Source: Parcubacteria group bacterium CG11_big_fil_rev_8_21_14_0_20_39_14 (lineage in GTDB: Bacteria > Patescibacteriota > Minisyncoccia > Minisyncoccales > GCA-002787255). From it: a stretch of DNA of 14,590 nucleotides. Location of the stretch: the NCBI GenBank assembly GCA_002787255.1, contig PCWD01000054.1, positions 3,373 to 17,962 on the forward strand, read 5' to 3'. The notes below the pieces were generated by a model. The model did not search any database and was not told where the DNA came from. It saw only the letters and a program-made list of their open reading frames with translations. A program made the translations under genes and the position numbers. Shown here in pieces: positions 6,195 through 13,571 of this stretch. Numbering within the stretch: position 1 is the first letter of the stretch; every line of letters begins with the position of its first letter.

Positions 6195-6776
6195 TTAAGA
6201 AAGCTGCAATTCCTTTTCTGCCTCTTCCCCCAGTTTTTTAAGATCATCTATCTTAGGGCAATTGGCTGATTTAAAAAGGACAAAACAATTTTCGCATTGA
6301 AGAAAGGCAGCTAGATAAAGAATCATTTTTTCATATCTAAGATTTTCTATTCCCAATTCTTTAAGAAGTTCAAATCCAAACTTATTTGCCAGAAGTTCTT
6401 CATACAGACAATCTTTCTTTATCCCGCAACTCCTTCCCCTGAGTCGAGCTTCAATAAAGTCTTTTATGGCCTTTTCGTCATCTGGAAGGCAGAGAAAATG
6501 TCCCAACTCGTGAGCCATTTCTGCTCGAAAGAAGTTTTGACTCCCCTTTCCTTCTAAAAATTTATTGACTTCTCGAATGGGGATAAGTATTTCCCTTGTG
6601 TAAAAATTCGATCCCATTGTAAATCCACATTTCTTGTTGACCACCTTTAATCTTATACCGAAAGCATTCAGTTTGTTTAACAGCTCCCTTGAAAAATGGT
6701 CTTGACTAAGCTTCTGGGTTAAGGCCTCTAGCGCTTTCCCCTTTTCTCTTTTCCCGAAGAACCGATCCAAAATCAT
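6195..6776 (-). CDS. ImmA/IrrE-type zinc metallopeptidase domain protein
   Basis: The 193-aa protein has a gluzincin-like HELGH (H89, E90, H93) in AEMAHELGHFLCL, and a later acidic pair E126-E127 in LYEELLANKFGFELL that can give the third zinc ligand. This layout resembles the ImmA/IrrE peptidases, which cleave repressors, but no helix-turn-helix partner lies nearby, so a regulatory role is not supported here. There is no signal peptide, so it is probably cytoplasmic. Cysteines at 117, 123, 161 and 164 are noticeable but form no clear binding motif. The ATG at 6776 follows GGGAGA. It is a single-gene unit with its own promoter and terminator between kor and aor. The metallopeptidase fold is well supported; its target is unknown. 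Confidence 0.72.
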   Translation of the reverse strand: MILDRFFGKREKGKALEALTQKLSQDHFSRELLNKLNAFGIRLKVVNKKCGFTMGSNFYTREILIPIREVNKFLEGKGSQNFFRAEMAHELGHFLCLPDDEKAIKDFIEARLRGRSCGIKKDCLYEELLANKFGFELLKELGIENLRYEKMILYLAAFLQCENCFVLFKSANCPKIDDLKKLGEEAEKELQLS

Positions 6777-6815
6777 TATTCATCTCCCTTTTTGTAAAGT
6801 TGCAAACGTCAATAT

Positions 6816-6844
6816 ATCTTACCAAAAACCCTGGATATTTTCAA
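6816..6844 (-). promoter_or_regulatory. promoter of the metallopeptidase gene
   Basis: Minus strand TTGAAA (6839-6844), 17-base spacer, TAAGAT (6816-6821). Confidence 0.55.
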
Positions 6845-6869
6845 TAGTTTTTAAAAGCAAAATGATAAG

Positions 6870-6885
6870 AGGCGAATTCTCGCCT
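6870..6885. terminator. weak hairpin after the aor gene
   Basis: AGGCGA/TCGCCT, a perfect 6-bp stem with an ATTC loop, lies 15 bases after the aor stop. The T-tract is interrupted on both strands, so termination would be inefficient and read-through into the metallopeptidase gene is possible. Confidence 0.45.
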
Positions 6886-6900
6886 TTTATGAAATTATCG

Positions 6901-9021
6901 CTATTTTTTTCCTGGAAATAAATCCGGTATTACAAATTCCAGTTCGAGTTCCTTTAGCTTCTTTTTGGTCGGAATGCCAGATTTCGTCCAGCCGCGAAGC
7001 TTGTAGTACTTGTTCAAAAGCTTGTTGATTTTTCTCATTGAAAGTTTCTTGCCTTTGGTTGGACCAGACGGCACGGCTTCTTTCAAGAATCTTGCTGGCG
7101 GAGTATCATAAGCCCGTCCAAATCCCTCAATTTCCCTGATTGAAAAAGCTCTGGTTAAGTTCCAAACCCGTTCGCTAATCTTATAAATATCTTCCAGTGT
7201 ATAATCAAGGTCGGTAACGACTTTCAACATTTCAGTATAGTAATCAAGCTTCAGCTTCAGTTCTACCCATAAAAGCCGGCAAGCGCCAAGCATATCAAAC
7301 ATTGGTCTTGCATGCTGTAAGAATATCACCCTTTCAGGTTTGCCTTTAAGCAATTCCCGGCCCATTTCAATATCTGAAGTAATTGCCCAGGAACGGTTAT
7401 GATGGCCCCCGACATCGCAAGTCAGATAAGAGAGCAGCATAGCCAAGGCGTTGCGCGAGCCATAGCCAGACCATTCAAGGCCCTTAACATGAATCGCAAA
7501 ATCTTGGGAGCCTTTGCCAAACCTTTGAGAAGCAAGCCGGACGCCATCAGCCAGAACTTTTCCGACACCTTGCTTTTTGGCGATTTTTCTTGCCAGATAT
7601 TCAAAGGTTTCCACATCCCCAAATTTCAGTTCGCGTCCTTCGGTATCTTCTTTGGTAATTATGCTTTTTTCAAAGCACTCAATAGCAAAAGCAATTACGC
7701 CGCCGGCTGAAATCGTATCAATGCCCAGTTCGTCGCAAAGATAATTATTATAAGCCACGTCTTGGATATCGTTAAATCCGCAGTTTGAACCGCAAAGAGC
7801 GATTGTTTCGTACTCCGGGCCCTCAACCAATACATCATATTTTCCTTCTTTTTTACTGTGCGAATACTTGCCGCAAGCCATAGGGCATAGCATACAGGCT
7901 TTATCATGGACAACGATTTTCTCACGCATCACTGTTTCTTTCAGGCCGCTTACATCTTCCATATGCTCAGACTGGAAGTTTTTGTAAGGCAGGGCGCCGA
8001 TTTCGTTTGCCCAGACAGTAACGCTCGGCGTTCCGTATTTTTGCCAGGTTTCTAAATCCGGCTGTTTCATACACCATTCAAGCGTTTCTTTGGTTTTCCT
8101 TACCATTGCTTTCTGGTCTGCCAGAATAACAGGTTTATCTCCGCGAATAGCTACAGCTTTAAGGTTCTTTGAGCCAAGAACCGCGCCAATGCCCGTTCTG
8201 CCTGCCTGCCTGCCAAAATCATGGCTGATACAGGCAAAATAAACCTGGTTTTCGCCAGCTGGACCGATTACGGCAATCTGGAATTCTTTGCCAAGGTCGC
8301 TTTTTAGCATTTTTTCCGCTTCCATTGAGCCCTTGCCCCAGTATTTTTCAGCGTCCCGGATCTCCACCTTGTCTCCGTCAATAAAAAGATAAGAAGGCTT
8401 TTCCGCTTTTCCGCCGATAACAACCGCATCATATCCGGCGTATTTCATTTCCGCTGCCAAGTGTCCTCCGACATTTGAGTCGCCATAACCGCCGGTTAGC
8501 GGCGATTTGCTGGCAAAAGTGGTTTTGCTGTTTGCTAAAACCAGGGCGCCGGAAAGCGGTCCGGCAGCCATAATCACTTTGTTTTCAGGACCCAAGGGGT
8601 CAGTGCCTTTTTTCACTAAATCATAAAGAAGTTTTGCGGCAAAGCCGCGGCCGCCAAGATAATTCCTGGCGAATTCTGGCTCAAGGTCTTCGGTTTTGAT
8701 TTCGCCGGTACTTAAATCAACCCTTAGAATTTTTCCGCCATAACCCGGCAGAGAACTTTCCTTTTTGAGAACCACTGCGGTTTCTATTTTTTCGCCCTCG
8801 CCCTCTTTAATAAAAAGGGCTTTGGTCGGGCAGTATTTCAGGCATTCGCCGCAGAGCTTGCAGCCTTTCATTTTAATATGATAGCCGGGTTCGGGAAAAT
8901 TAGCTGTAATTTTTATAAATGATTTTTTGGGATTGCACTCCCCGGTATTTTTCAGCGCGCAGACCAGTTCGCAAATCCGACAACCAGAGCATTTTGTCTC
9001 ATCTTTTCCGATTTTCAGCAT
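6901..9021 (-). CDS. aor: aldehyde:ferredoxin oxidoreductase with N-terminal ferredoxin domain
   Basis: Predicted tungsten- or molybdenum-pterin enzyme oxidising aldehydes to acids with ferredoxin-type electron transfer, 706 aa. Residues 1-70 form a 2[4Fe-4S] domain (C11, C14, C17, C21; C54, C57, C60, C64). The AOR proper starts near YGGKILRVDLSTGE (94-107). The proximal [4Fe-4S] ligands are C376, C379 and C383 (CMLCPMAC) plus C581. Both pterin-binding DxxG motifs are present: DELGID (430-435) and DMLGAC (576-581). The ATG at 9021 is preferred over an in-frame GTG at 9042 because AAAGGAG lies about 8 bases upstream. The fused ferredoxin resembles separate electron-transfer subunits found beside AOR genes. 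Cotranscribed after a MoaD-like gene. The substrate cannot be read from the sequence; amino-acid-derived aldehydes fit the context. Confidence 0.93.
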   Translation of the reverse strand: MLKIGKDETKCSGCRICELVCALKNTGECNPKKSFIKITANFPEPGYHIKMKGCKLCGECLKYCPTKALFIKEGEGEKIETAVVLKKESSLPGYGGKILRVDLSTGEIKTEDLEPEFARNYLGGRGFAAKLLYDLVKKGTDPLGPENKVIMAAGPLSGALVLANSKTTFASKSPLTGGYGDSNVGGHLAAEMKYAGYDAVVIGGKAEKPSYLFIDGDKVEIRDAEKYWGKGSMEAEKMLKSDLGKEFQIAVIGPAGENQVYFACISHDFGRQAGRTGIGAVLGSKNLKAVAIRGDKPVILADQKAMVRKTKETLEWCMKQPDLETWQKYGTPSVTVWANEIGALPYKNFQSEHMEDVSGLKETVMREKIVVHDKACMLCPMACGKYSHSKKEGKYDVLVEGPEYETIALCGSNCGFNDIQDVAYNNYLCDELGIDTISAGGVIAFAIECFEKSIITKEDTEGRELKFGDVETFEYLARKIAKKQGVGKVLADGVRLASQRFGKGSQDFAIHVKGLEWSGYGSRNALAMLLSYLTCDVGGHHNRSWAITSDIEMGRELLKGKPERVIFLQHARPMFDMLGACRLLWVELKLKLDYYTEMLKVVTDLDYTLEDIYKISERVWNLTRAFSIREIEGFGRAYDTPPARFLKEAVPSGPTKGKKLSMRKINKLLNKYYKLRGWTKSGIPTKKKLKELELEFVIPDLFPGKK

Positions 9022-9060
9022 TATCTTTTCTCCTTTTTCCACATTTTGTTTTCAAGGGGC

Positions 9061-9327
9061 TTAGCCGCCCGAGATTACGGAAAAAATTATGACTGTTGCG
9101 CCGTTTTTCAGTGGGGTTTTAAGTTTCCTTGCCGACAGACCGTCAACCATAATTATAAGATGATCACTTACCTCTCTTTTCCTCCCTTTCTTAAATAAAA
9201 CCTCTTTCAATTCAGGATAATCCCTTACAAGCTTATTTAACAGTTCTTTCAAGTTCTTTGCCGGAAGAAAAATCTCTTCCCTTCCAACAATATTTTTCGG
9301 AACGAAAAACAGTTCAACTTTTATCAT
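9061..9327 (-). CDS. MoaD/ThiS-family sulfur carrier protein
   Basis: An 88-aa ubiquitin-fold protein ending in ISGG, the C-terminal diglycine that is adenylated and thiocarboxylated in MoaD and ThiS. The LKELLNKLVRDYPELKEVLF helix region (26-45) and the IIMVDG strand (58-63) fit MoaD. It is the first gene of the unit with aor (39-base gap), so a role in making the dithiolene of the W/Mo pterin is likely, while ThiS-like or other sulfur transfer is less so. The ATG at 9327 follows AAGGA. No MoaE, MoeB-like activator or other pterin synthesis gene lies in the window, so its partner must be encoded elsewhere. Confidence 0.85.
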   Translation of the reverse strand: MIKVELFFVPKNIVGREEIFLPAKNLKELLNKLVRDYPELKEVLFKKGRKREVSDHLIIMVDGLSARKLKTPLKNGATVIIFSVISGG

Positions 9328-9365
9328 TATCTGTTCCTTTTCAAGGCACCCTTTAGCTCTTTGAG

Positions 9366-9394
9366 ATGATAACCCAGAAAATTAAATTTGTCAA
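9366..9394 (-). promoter_or_regulatory. promoter of the MoaD-aor unit
   Basis: Minus strand TTGACA (9389-9394, perfect), 17-base spacer, TATCAT (9366-9371, 5 of 6). The strongest match to consensus in this part of the window. Confidence 0.8.
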
Positions 9395-9432
9395 GAACGG
9401 GTTTGGTAAAAAATGCAATTTTACAATAATAG

Positions 9433-9461
9433 AAGAAGCCCGATTTTCTATCGGACTTCTT
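9433..9461 (-). terminator. terminator hairpin of the UroD-like gene
   Basis: AAGAAG-c-CCGAT and ATCGG-a-CTTCTT pair (11 bp with one mismatch) and abut the stop codon at 9462. The minus-strand tail (CTATTATT) is only moderately T-rich. Confidence 0.6.
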
Positions 9462-10739
9462 TTAAAAGGAACGACTTTTAATTTTTTGTCGGGTCAAATA
9501 CTCCACTCTTTTCAAAAATTCCCTGGCTTCTTTTTCTGTTTTTCCGGTGAACCCGCCGCTGATATATAATCTCTCCGGGGCAAGATTTTCAATCAGACCC
9601 CCAACCTCCTTTTCGTTTTCAGCGGCAACCCAAAGGCTTTTTCCCGCTTTCTGGATTTTCCGGAAAAGCGGAATCCATTTTGGATGAGCAGGACTGCTTT
9701 CCGGGTCGCCATAATATATTGGTCTCCATTGGATAGCTTTTATCTGGGGCATTTCCAAAAGAGTGTCCAGATATTCCAATTCTTCTTCACCATCAAGATG
9801 CCAGATGATGTAATCAAGATATTTTCCCAGTTTTTCCATTTCCGGGACAATGAAATCTTCAACGATTCTTCTCAGGAGAATTGGGGCAACCTCTTTTTTG
9901 GATGCCGAAACCGCTATACAGCTGGCATCGCACTGGCAGGCGTAAGATTTGCCCGGAGCCCAGATAAGCCAGTTTGAGGAACCGGGGAACTTTTGAGAAG
10001 TGATTTGCCAGAAATCCTCGTAAGCTTTTATCCAGAGTTCCATAAATTTATCTCTAACTTCCAATAGCTTGTTATCAAATCCTATATCCTGGAATATCAC
10101 AGGCCCTCGCATGAGATAAAGACTGGTAAAGACATCTCCGAAATCCGGGATGTCAACCAAAAATTTTCCCTTGCTTTTTCTGACAGCTGTTTCTACCAGC
10201 CTTAGGCTCATTTCATACCACGGATTCGAGGGATGAAGTTCAAGCTTTAAATCGTTCCAACTGTCAACAAAAGGTTCGGTTAAGCTCGTGTCTTCTAAAA
10301 ACTTTAAATTAGCTCCCAGAAAAGCCGGCATTATTATAGGGACCCCGCGGGCTCCGTACTGATGCAGGATTCTGGGAATTTCTTCTCCGAAGTAACCTAC
10401 AGAAAGCAGAGTTCTCATTCCTTCTTCAATAAATTTTTCGATGTTGACTTCTCCCTCCACAGGGTGGGGCCATAATTTATTGAAGTGTTCATAAATTACG
10501 GAATACCGCGAGCGCACCACTTTTCGGTTTTTGATGTTTATGGATTCTTTCGGAACTCTTCGTTGGTTGAGATACCAGCGAATTAAAGAATAAAGCAGGC
10601 GCGGATTTCTTCTGTTAGCAATAAGGAATTTTAAGGGATTTGGCACAACAAAACCAATGCAGGTTCGGTCGCCGACAAGTTCGCCTTGCCACCATCCTTC
10701 AATTTTTTTCATTGCTTTTTCAATGTGCTCGGAAACCAT
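9462..10739 (-). CDS. uroporphyrinogen decarboxylase (URO-D)-like protein
   Basis: A 425-aa protein of the broad URO-D superfamily, which includes haem-pathway decarboxylases and corrinoid methyltransferases. Signs are PHPVEGE (91-97), VDIPDFGDVF near 205-214, the MRGP segment (220-223), CQCDASC (268-274), IIWHLDG with H314, and MPQIKAIQWRP a little further on. Family members with HLDG and IQW motifs are often annotated as URO-D-like without known function, so true UroD activity should not be assumed, and no tetrapyrrole genes are nearby. The ATG at 10739 is chosen because AAAGGAG lies 8 bases upstream; an in-frame GTG at 10745 is too close to it. It follows the SemiSWEET-like gene by 18 bases, apparently in one operon, with a hairpin at its end. 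Confidence 0.78.
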   Translation of the reverse strand: MVSEHIEKAMKKIEGWWQGELVGDRTCIGFVVPNPLKFLIANRRNPRLLYSLIRWYLNQRRVPKESINIKNRKVVRSRYSVIYEHFNKLWPHPVEGEVNIEKFIEEGMRTLLSVGYFGEEIPRILHQYGARGVPIIMPAFLGANLKFLEDTSLTEPFVDSWNDLKLELHPSNPWYEMSLRLVETAVRKSKGKFLVDIPDFGDVFTSLYLMRGPVIFQDIGFDNKLLEVRDKFMELWIKAYEDFWQITSQKFPGSSNWLIWAPGKSYACQCDASCIAVSASKKEVAPILLRRIVEDFIVPEMEKLGKYLDYIIWHLDGEEELEYLDTLLEMPQIKAIQWRPIYYGDPESSPAHPKWIPLFRKIQKAGKSLWVAAENEKEVGGLIENLAPERLYISGGFTGKTEKEAREFLKRVEYLTRQKIKSRSF

Positions 10740-10757
10740 TTTCACATCTCCTTTCCA

Positions 10758-11039
10758 CTAGGCCAGAAATCGAAAATAGAAAATCTGGATATTAACGAGC
10801 AGGGTCAGGAAAGCGCCAACCCCGTAATTTAAACGAATAACAATATCAGCCTTGGTTGCCAGCGACCTTATAAACATTACGCTCATTCCAAAAAGCAACA
10901 TTCCAAACATCAGCCAGCTTACTCCCTCGGTAGATTGCCTTTGGAAATTAAGGATAATCTGGGGAACGCTGGTAAGGGTCAAAACGAGCATTGCCAGCCA
11001 GGAAATTCCTTCAAAAAATATTTTCTTAAGCTTTTTCAA
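10758..11039 (-). CDS. SemiSWEET / PQ-loop family membrane protein
   Basis: A 93-aa integral membrane protein with three predicted helices (about 11-30, 41-60 and 68-91) and the PQ-loop signature TSVPQIILN (23-31) at the end of helix 1, followed by STEGVSWLMF. This is the half-transporter layout that dimerises in bacterial SemiSWEETs, which move sugars down a gradient. The actual substrate here is unknown. The start is TTG at 11039, supported by AAAGGAG 8 bases upstream. It is the first gene of a unit with the URO-D-like gene, driven by a near-consensus promoter. Confidence 0.82.
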   Translation of the reverse strand: MKKLKKIFFEGISWLAMLVLTLTSVPQIILNFQRQSTEGVSWLMFGMLLFGMSVMFIRSLATKADIVIRLNYGVGAFLTLLVNIQIFYFRFLA

Positions 11040-11082
11040 AGTTTCTTCTCCTTTCCGATTCTCAAGACACCAAGCTTAACTA

Positions 11083-11111
11083 ATTATACCATAAATTTAT
11101 TTAAAAGTCAA
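11083..11111 (-). promoter_or_regulatory. near-consensus promoter of the SemiSWEET-UroD unit
   Basis: Minus strand TTGACT (11106-11111), 17-base spacer, TATAAT (11083-11088, perfect) preceded by TG-G, an extended -10. The -35 overlaps the TGA stop codon of yraN. Confidence 0.8.
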
Positions 11112-11491
11112 TAGAGCTCGTTTTCAAAATGATGAATTTTAACTTTTTTTGTCTCATCATCGGCTTCAACTGAAATTACATCAATCTGCCAGGAAGTATC
11201 TAAAGGAATTTTTTTTGAAAAGAGATAATATTTGCAAGCCAAAAGAAGTTTTTTTCTTTTTTGGGGACCTATGCTTTCTTCGGGGAGAAAACGGTTTGGG
11301 TTTTTGGGACTGCTCATAGATAGGGTTTTAACCTCAACAAAGATAATTGCCCGGCCCCTTTGAGCTATAATGTCAATTTCTTTATGGTCGGCTTTCCAGT
11401 TTCTTTCTAAAATCCGATACCTTTTCTTTTTAAGAAATTTTACAGCTGAATCCTCGCCCCAATTTCCTAAAGTCTTGGTTGACATTGGCAT
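11108..11491 (-). CDS. yraN: YraN/UPF0102 family nuclease-fold protein
   Basis: A 127-aa protein with the UPF0102 layout: GNWGEDSAVKFLKKK (about 9-23) with E13, ILERNW (27-32), KEIDIIA (37-43) with D40, and IFVEVKT (50-56) with E53 and K55. This is the predicted D-E-xK active site of a PD-(D/E)XK-type nuclease fold. The biochemical role of the family is poorly defined. Starts at the ATG at 11491 or two codons later at 11485; no Shine-Dalgarno is visible for either, so a short or leaderless mRNA is possible. It diverges from guaA and its stop is embedded in the next promoter. Confidence 0.88.
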   Translation of the reverse strand: MPMSTKTLGNWGEDSAVKFLKKKRYRILERNWKADHKEIDIIAQRGRAIIFVEVKTLSMSSPKNPNRFLPEESIGPQKRKKLLLACKYYLFSKKIPLDTSWQIDVISVEADDETKKVKIHHFENELY

Positions 11492-11525
11492 ATTTTAATT
11501 TATCATAAGAATAATGCAAAAATCA

Positions 11526-11551
11526 ATAGTTCCTTGACATAGTTCCTTGAA
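11526..11551 (+). repeat. 13-bp tandem duplication in the guaA promoter
   Basis: ATAGTTCCTTGAC (11526-11538) is followed directly by ATAGTTCCTTGAA (11539-11551), 12 of 13 identical. The first copy forms the TTGACA -35 box. Confidence 0.8.
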
Positions 11552-11561
11552 ATCTTAAAGT
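11534..11561 (+). promoter_or_regulatory. probable guaA promoter
   Basis: TTGACA (11534-11539, perfect), 16-base spacer, TAAAGT (11556-11561, 4 of 6). The predicted transcript would have a very short leader before GAGGGAAG and the ATG at 11575. Confidence 0.5.
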
Positions 11562-11574
11562 TTGAGGGAAGAAA

Positions 11575-13416
11575 ATGGAAAAGATTGTGGTGATAGACTT
11601 TGGCAGTCAGTATTCTCATTTAATTGCGAGTAAGCTTCGCAAACTTAAAGTTTTTTCGGAAATTAAAAGTCCAGAACTTAGGCCCGAGGAGCTAAAAGAG
11701 GTTAAGGGAATTATTTTTTCCGGCAGCCCCTTAAGAATTGTTGAACCGACCGCGCCCGGTATTGACAAAAGAATTTTTAAACTGAAAATTCCGATTCTGG
11801 GAATTTGCTACGGTCATCAGTTGCTGGGTCGGGAGATTGGCGGCAAAGTCAGGGAATCAAAAATCAAAGAATTTGGCAAAACGGTTCTTAAAACTCAAGA
11901 TAAATCCGGAATTTTGGAAGGGTTAAAAGATGACGAGCTCGTCTGGATGAGTCATAATGACGAGGTTTCCAAATTGCCTCGGGGTTTTAAGATTTCCGCT
12001 CAAACCGAAAATTGTCAGATTGCCGTGATGGAAAACCCCAAAAAGAAATTCTTCGGTGTTCAATTTCATCCCGAAGTCAGTCATACCGAAGGCGGCTTAA
12101 AGATTTTTGATAACTTTTTAAAAATCTGCCGGGTTAAAAGGGATTGGGAAATCCCCGGCCTTATAGAAGAAATTATTAAAGACATCCGGGAAAAGGTTGG
12201 CAAAAGAAAAGTTTTTCTTTTAGCCAGTGGGGGAGTGGATTCAACAGTTACCCTGGCAATTTTGATTAAGGCCCTGGGGACGGAGAGGGTTTTTGCTTTT
12301 TATGTTGATTCCGGGCTTGGTCGAAAAAACGAAGCGGAGGAGATTAAAAAATTATTTAGAAAATCAGGCTTTAAAAACATAGGGCTCATTAAAGCCGAGA
12401 ACCGCTTCCTGAAAAATTTGGAAAAAATTTCCGACCCCGAGGAGAAAAGAGAAATAATCGGCAGACTTTTTATTGAACTTTGGAAAGAGAAAATAAAAAA
12501 TTTTGCTCCGGAAGACTGGCTGCTGGCTCAGGGAACAATTTATCCCGACACAATTGAAACAGCCGGAACGATTCGCTCTGAGCGAATTAAAACTCATCAC
12601 AACAGAGCGGAAGCAGTCAAAGAGTTGCTTAAAAGAGGAGAGATAATTGAGCCCCTTGCGTTTTTTTACAAAGATGAGGTTAGGGAAATTGGCAAAGAAC
12701 TTGGCTTGCCGGACGAGCTTGTCCGGCGCCACCCTTTTCCGGGACCCGGAATGGCCGTAAGAATTATCTGTTCTGATTTCAGTTTTTGGCAAGACAAGAA
12801 AATTAACCTGCCCGAAGAATTACCCCTCGGGGAATTGGAAATTCTTTGCCAAAAATTCTCTCTAAAACCTTATTTGCTGCCCATCAAGACTGTTGGCGTT
12901 CAGGCAGACCAGAGAGTTTACAACAAGCCGGTTTTGCTTTCCGGTAAAACAGATTGGCAAACTCTTCAGCAAGTTTCAAGTGAAATTACAAATCATTTCA
13001 AAGGTTTGATAAACAGGGTTTTATATTTAATCTATCCGGAAACGTTTGACCCAAAAACATTAAAACTCAAAAGAGCCGGGCTTAGCAAAGAAAGAATATT
13101 TTTAGTCAAAGAAGCTGATTGGCAAGTAGAGAAACTTTTGAAGGAAAAAGGGCTCTGGAGAGAAATTTGGCAAATTCCGGTCATTCTTGCTCCCCTGAGT
13201 TTCTCGGGTTTGGGCGAAACTCTAATTTTAAGACCGGTTTTATCAGAAAATGCCATGACTGCTGATTTTGCTAAAATTCCCGGTCCGGTTTTGCAGGAAA
13301 TAGTTGAAAAATTACTTTTGCTTCCTGAAATTTGTGAACCCAAAAAAGTTTCTCCGATAGAGTTAATATTGTATGATATAACCACCAAACCGCCGGCAAC
13401 CATTGAATGGGAATAA
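11575..13416 (+). CDS. guaA: GMP synthase (glutamine-hydrolysing)
   Basis: Converts XMP to GMP using glutamine and ATP. The 613-aa chain holds an N-terminal class I amidotransferase (nucleophile C78 in CYGHQLLG; H165 and E167 in FHPEVSH), then the PP-loop ATP pyrophosphatase (SGGVDS, 218-223) and a C-terminal dimerisation domain ending in the conserved YDITTKPPATIEWE. It is about 90 residues longer than the common ~525-aa bacterial form. The extra length lies after HPFPGPGMAVRIIC, recalling the longer eukaryotic-type enzyme with an enlarged dimerisation region. ATG at 11575 follows GAGGGAAG. The only plus-strand gene in the window; it has a strong terminator at 13572-13600. Confidence 0.96.
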   Translation: MEKIVVIDFGSQYSHLIASKLRKLKVFSEIKSPELRPEELKEVKGIIFSGSPLRIVEPTAPGIDKRIFKLKIPILGICYGHQLLGREIGGKVRESKIKEFGKTVLKTQDKSGILEGLKDDELVWMSHNDEVSKLPRGFKISAQTENCQIAVMENPKKKFFGVQFHPEVSHTEGGLKIFDNFLKICRVKRDWEIPGLIEEIIKDIREKVGKRKVFLLASGGVDSTVTLAILIKALGTERVFAFYVDSGLGRKNEAEEIKKLFRKSGFKNIGLIKAENRFLKNLEKISDPEEKREIIGRLFIELWKEKIKNFAPEDWLLAQGTIYPDTIETAGTIRSERIKTHHNRAEAVKELLKRGEIIEPLAFFYKDEVREIGKELGLPDELVRRHPFPGPGMAVRIICSDFSFWQDKKINLPEELPLGELEILCQKFSLKPYLLPIKTVGVQADQRVYNKPVLLSGKTDWQTLQQVSSEITNHFKGLINRVLYLIYPETFDPKTLKLKRAGLSKERIFLVKEADWQVEKLLKEKGLWREIWQIPVILAPLSFSGLGETLILRPVLSENAMTADFAKIPGPVLQEIVEKLLLLPEICEPKKVSPIELILYDITTKPPATIEWE

Positions 13417-13447
13417 GTTTTATCAGTATGCGTAATGCCGTTAGGTT

Positions 13448-13541
13448 TTCGCGAATTTACGCGAATAGGGGCGGCCGGAAGTTGGGCGCTTCTTCGGGGT
13501 CTTAAGAAAGCCGCCCTCGCGAATTTAAGCGAATACACGAA
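13448..13541. repeat. composite palindromic repeat between guaA and the PHP gene
   Basis: TCGCGAATTTACGCGAATA (13449-13467) and TCGCGAATTTAAGCGAATA (13517-13535) are 18 of 19 identical in direct orientation. The first forms a perfect TTCGCG/CGCGAA hairpin by itself. Between them GGGCGGC (13469-13475) pairs with GCCGCCC (13510-13516) around a 34-base loop. TAGGGGCGGCC at 13466-13476 is shared with the repeat inside korA. Confidence 0.75.
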
Positions 13542-13571
13542 TTTTAAGGGCATAATAAGAAAGACAATTTG

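Noticed and set aside
6195..6776. Toxin-antitoxin or phage regulatory module around the ImmA-like gene
   Set aside because: No helix-turn-helix partner or adjacent small gene; the gene stands alone with its own promoter and terminator.
12364..12792. 142-codon antisense frame inside guaA
   Set aside because: guaA has a full set of conserved motifs on the other strand; the antisense frame has no family signature.
13032..13553. 173-codon antisense frame at the guaA end and spacer
   Set aside because: It overlaps conserved guaA C-terminal coding and the palindromic repeats, with no ribosome binding site.
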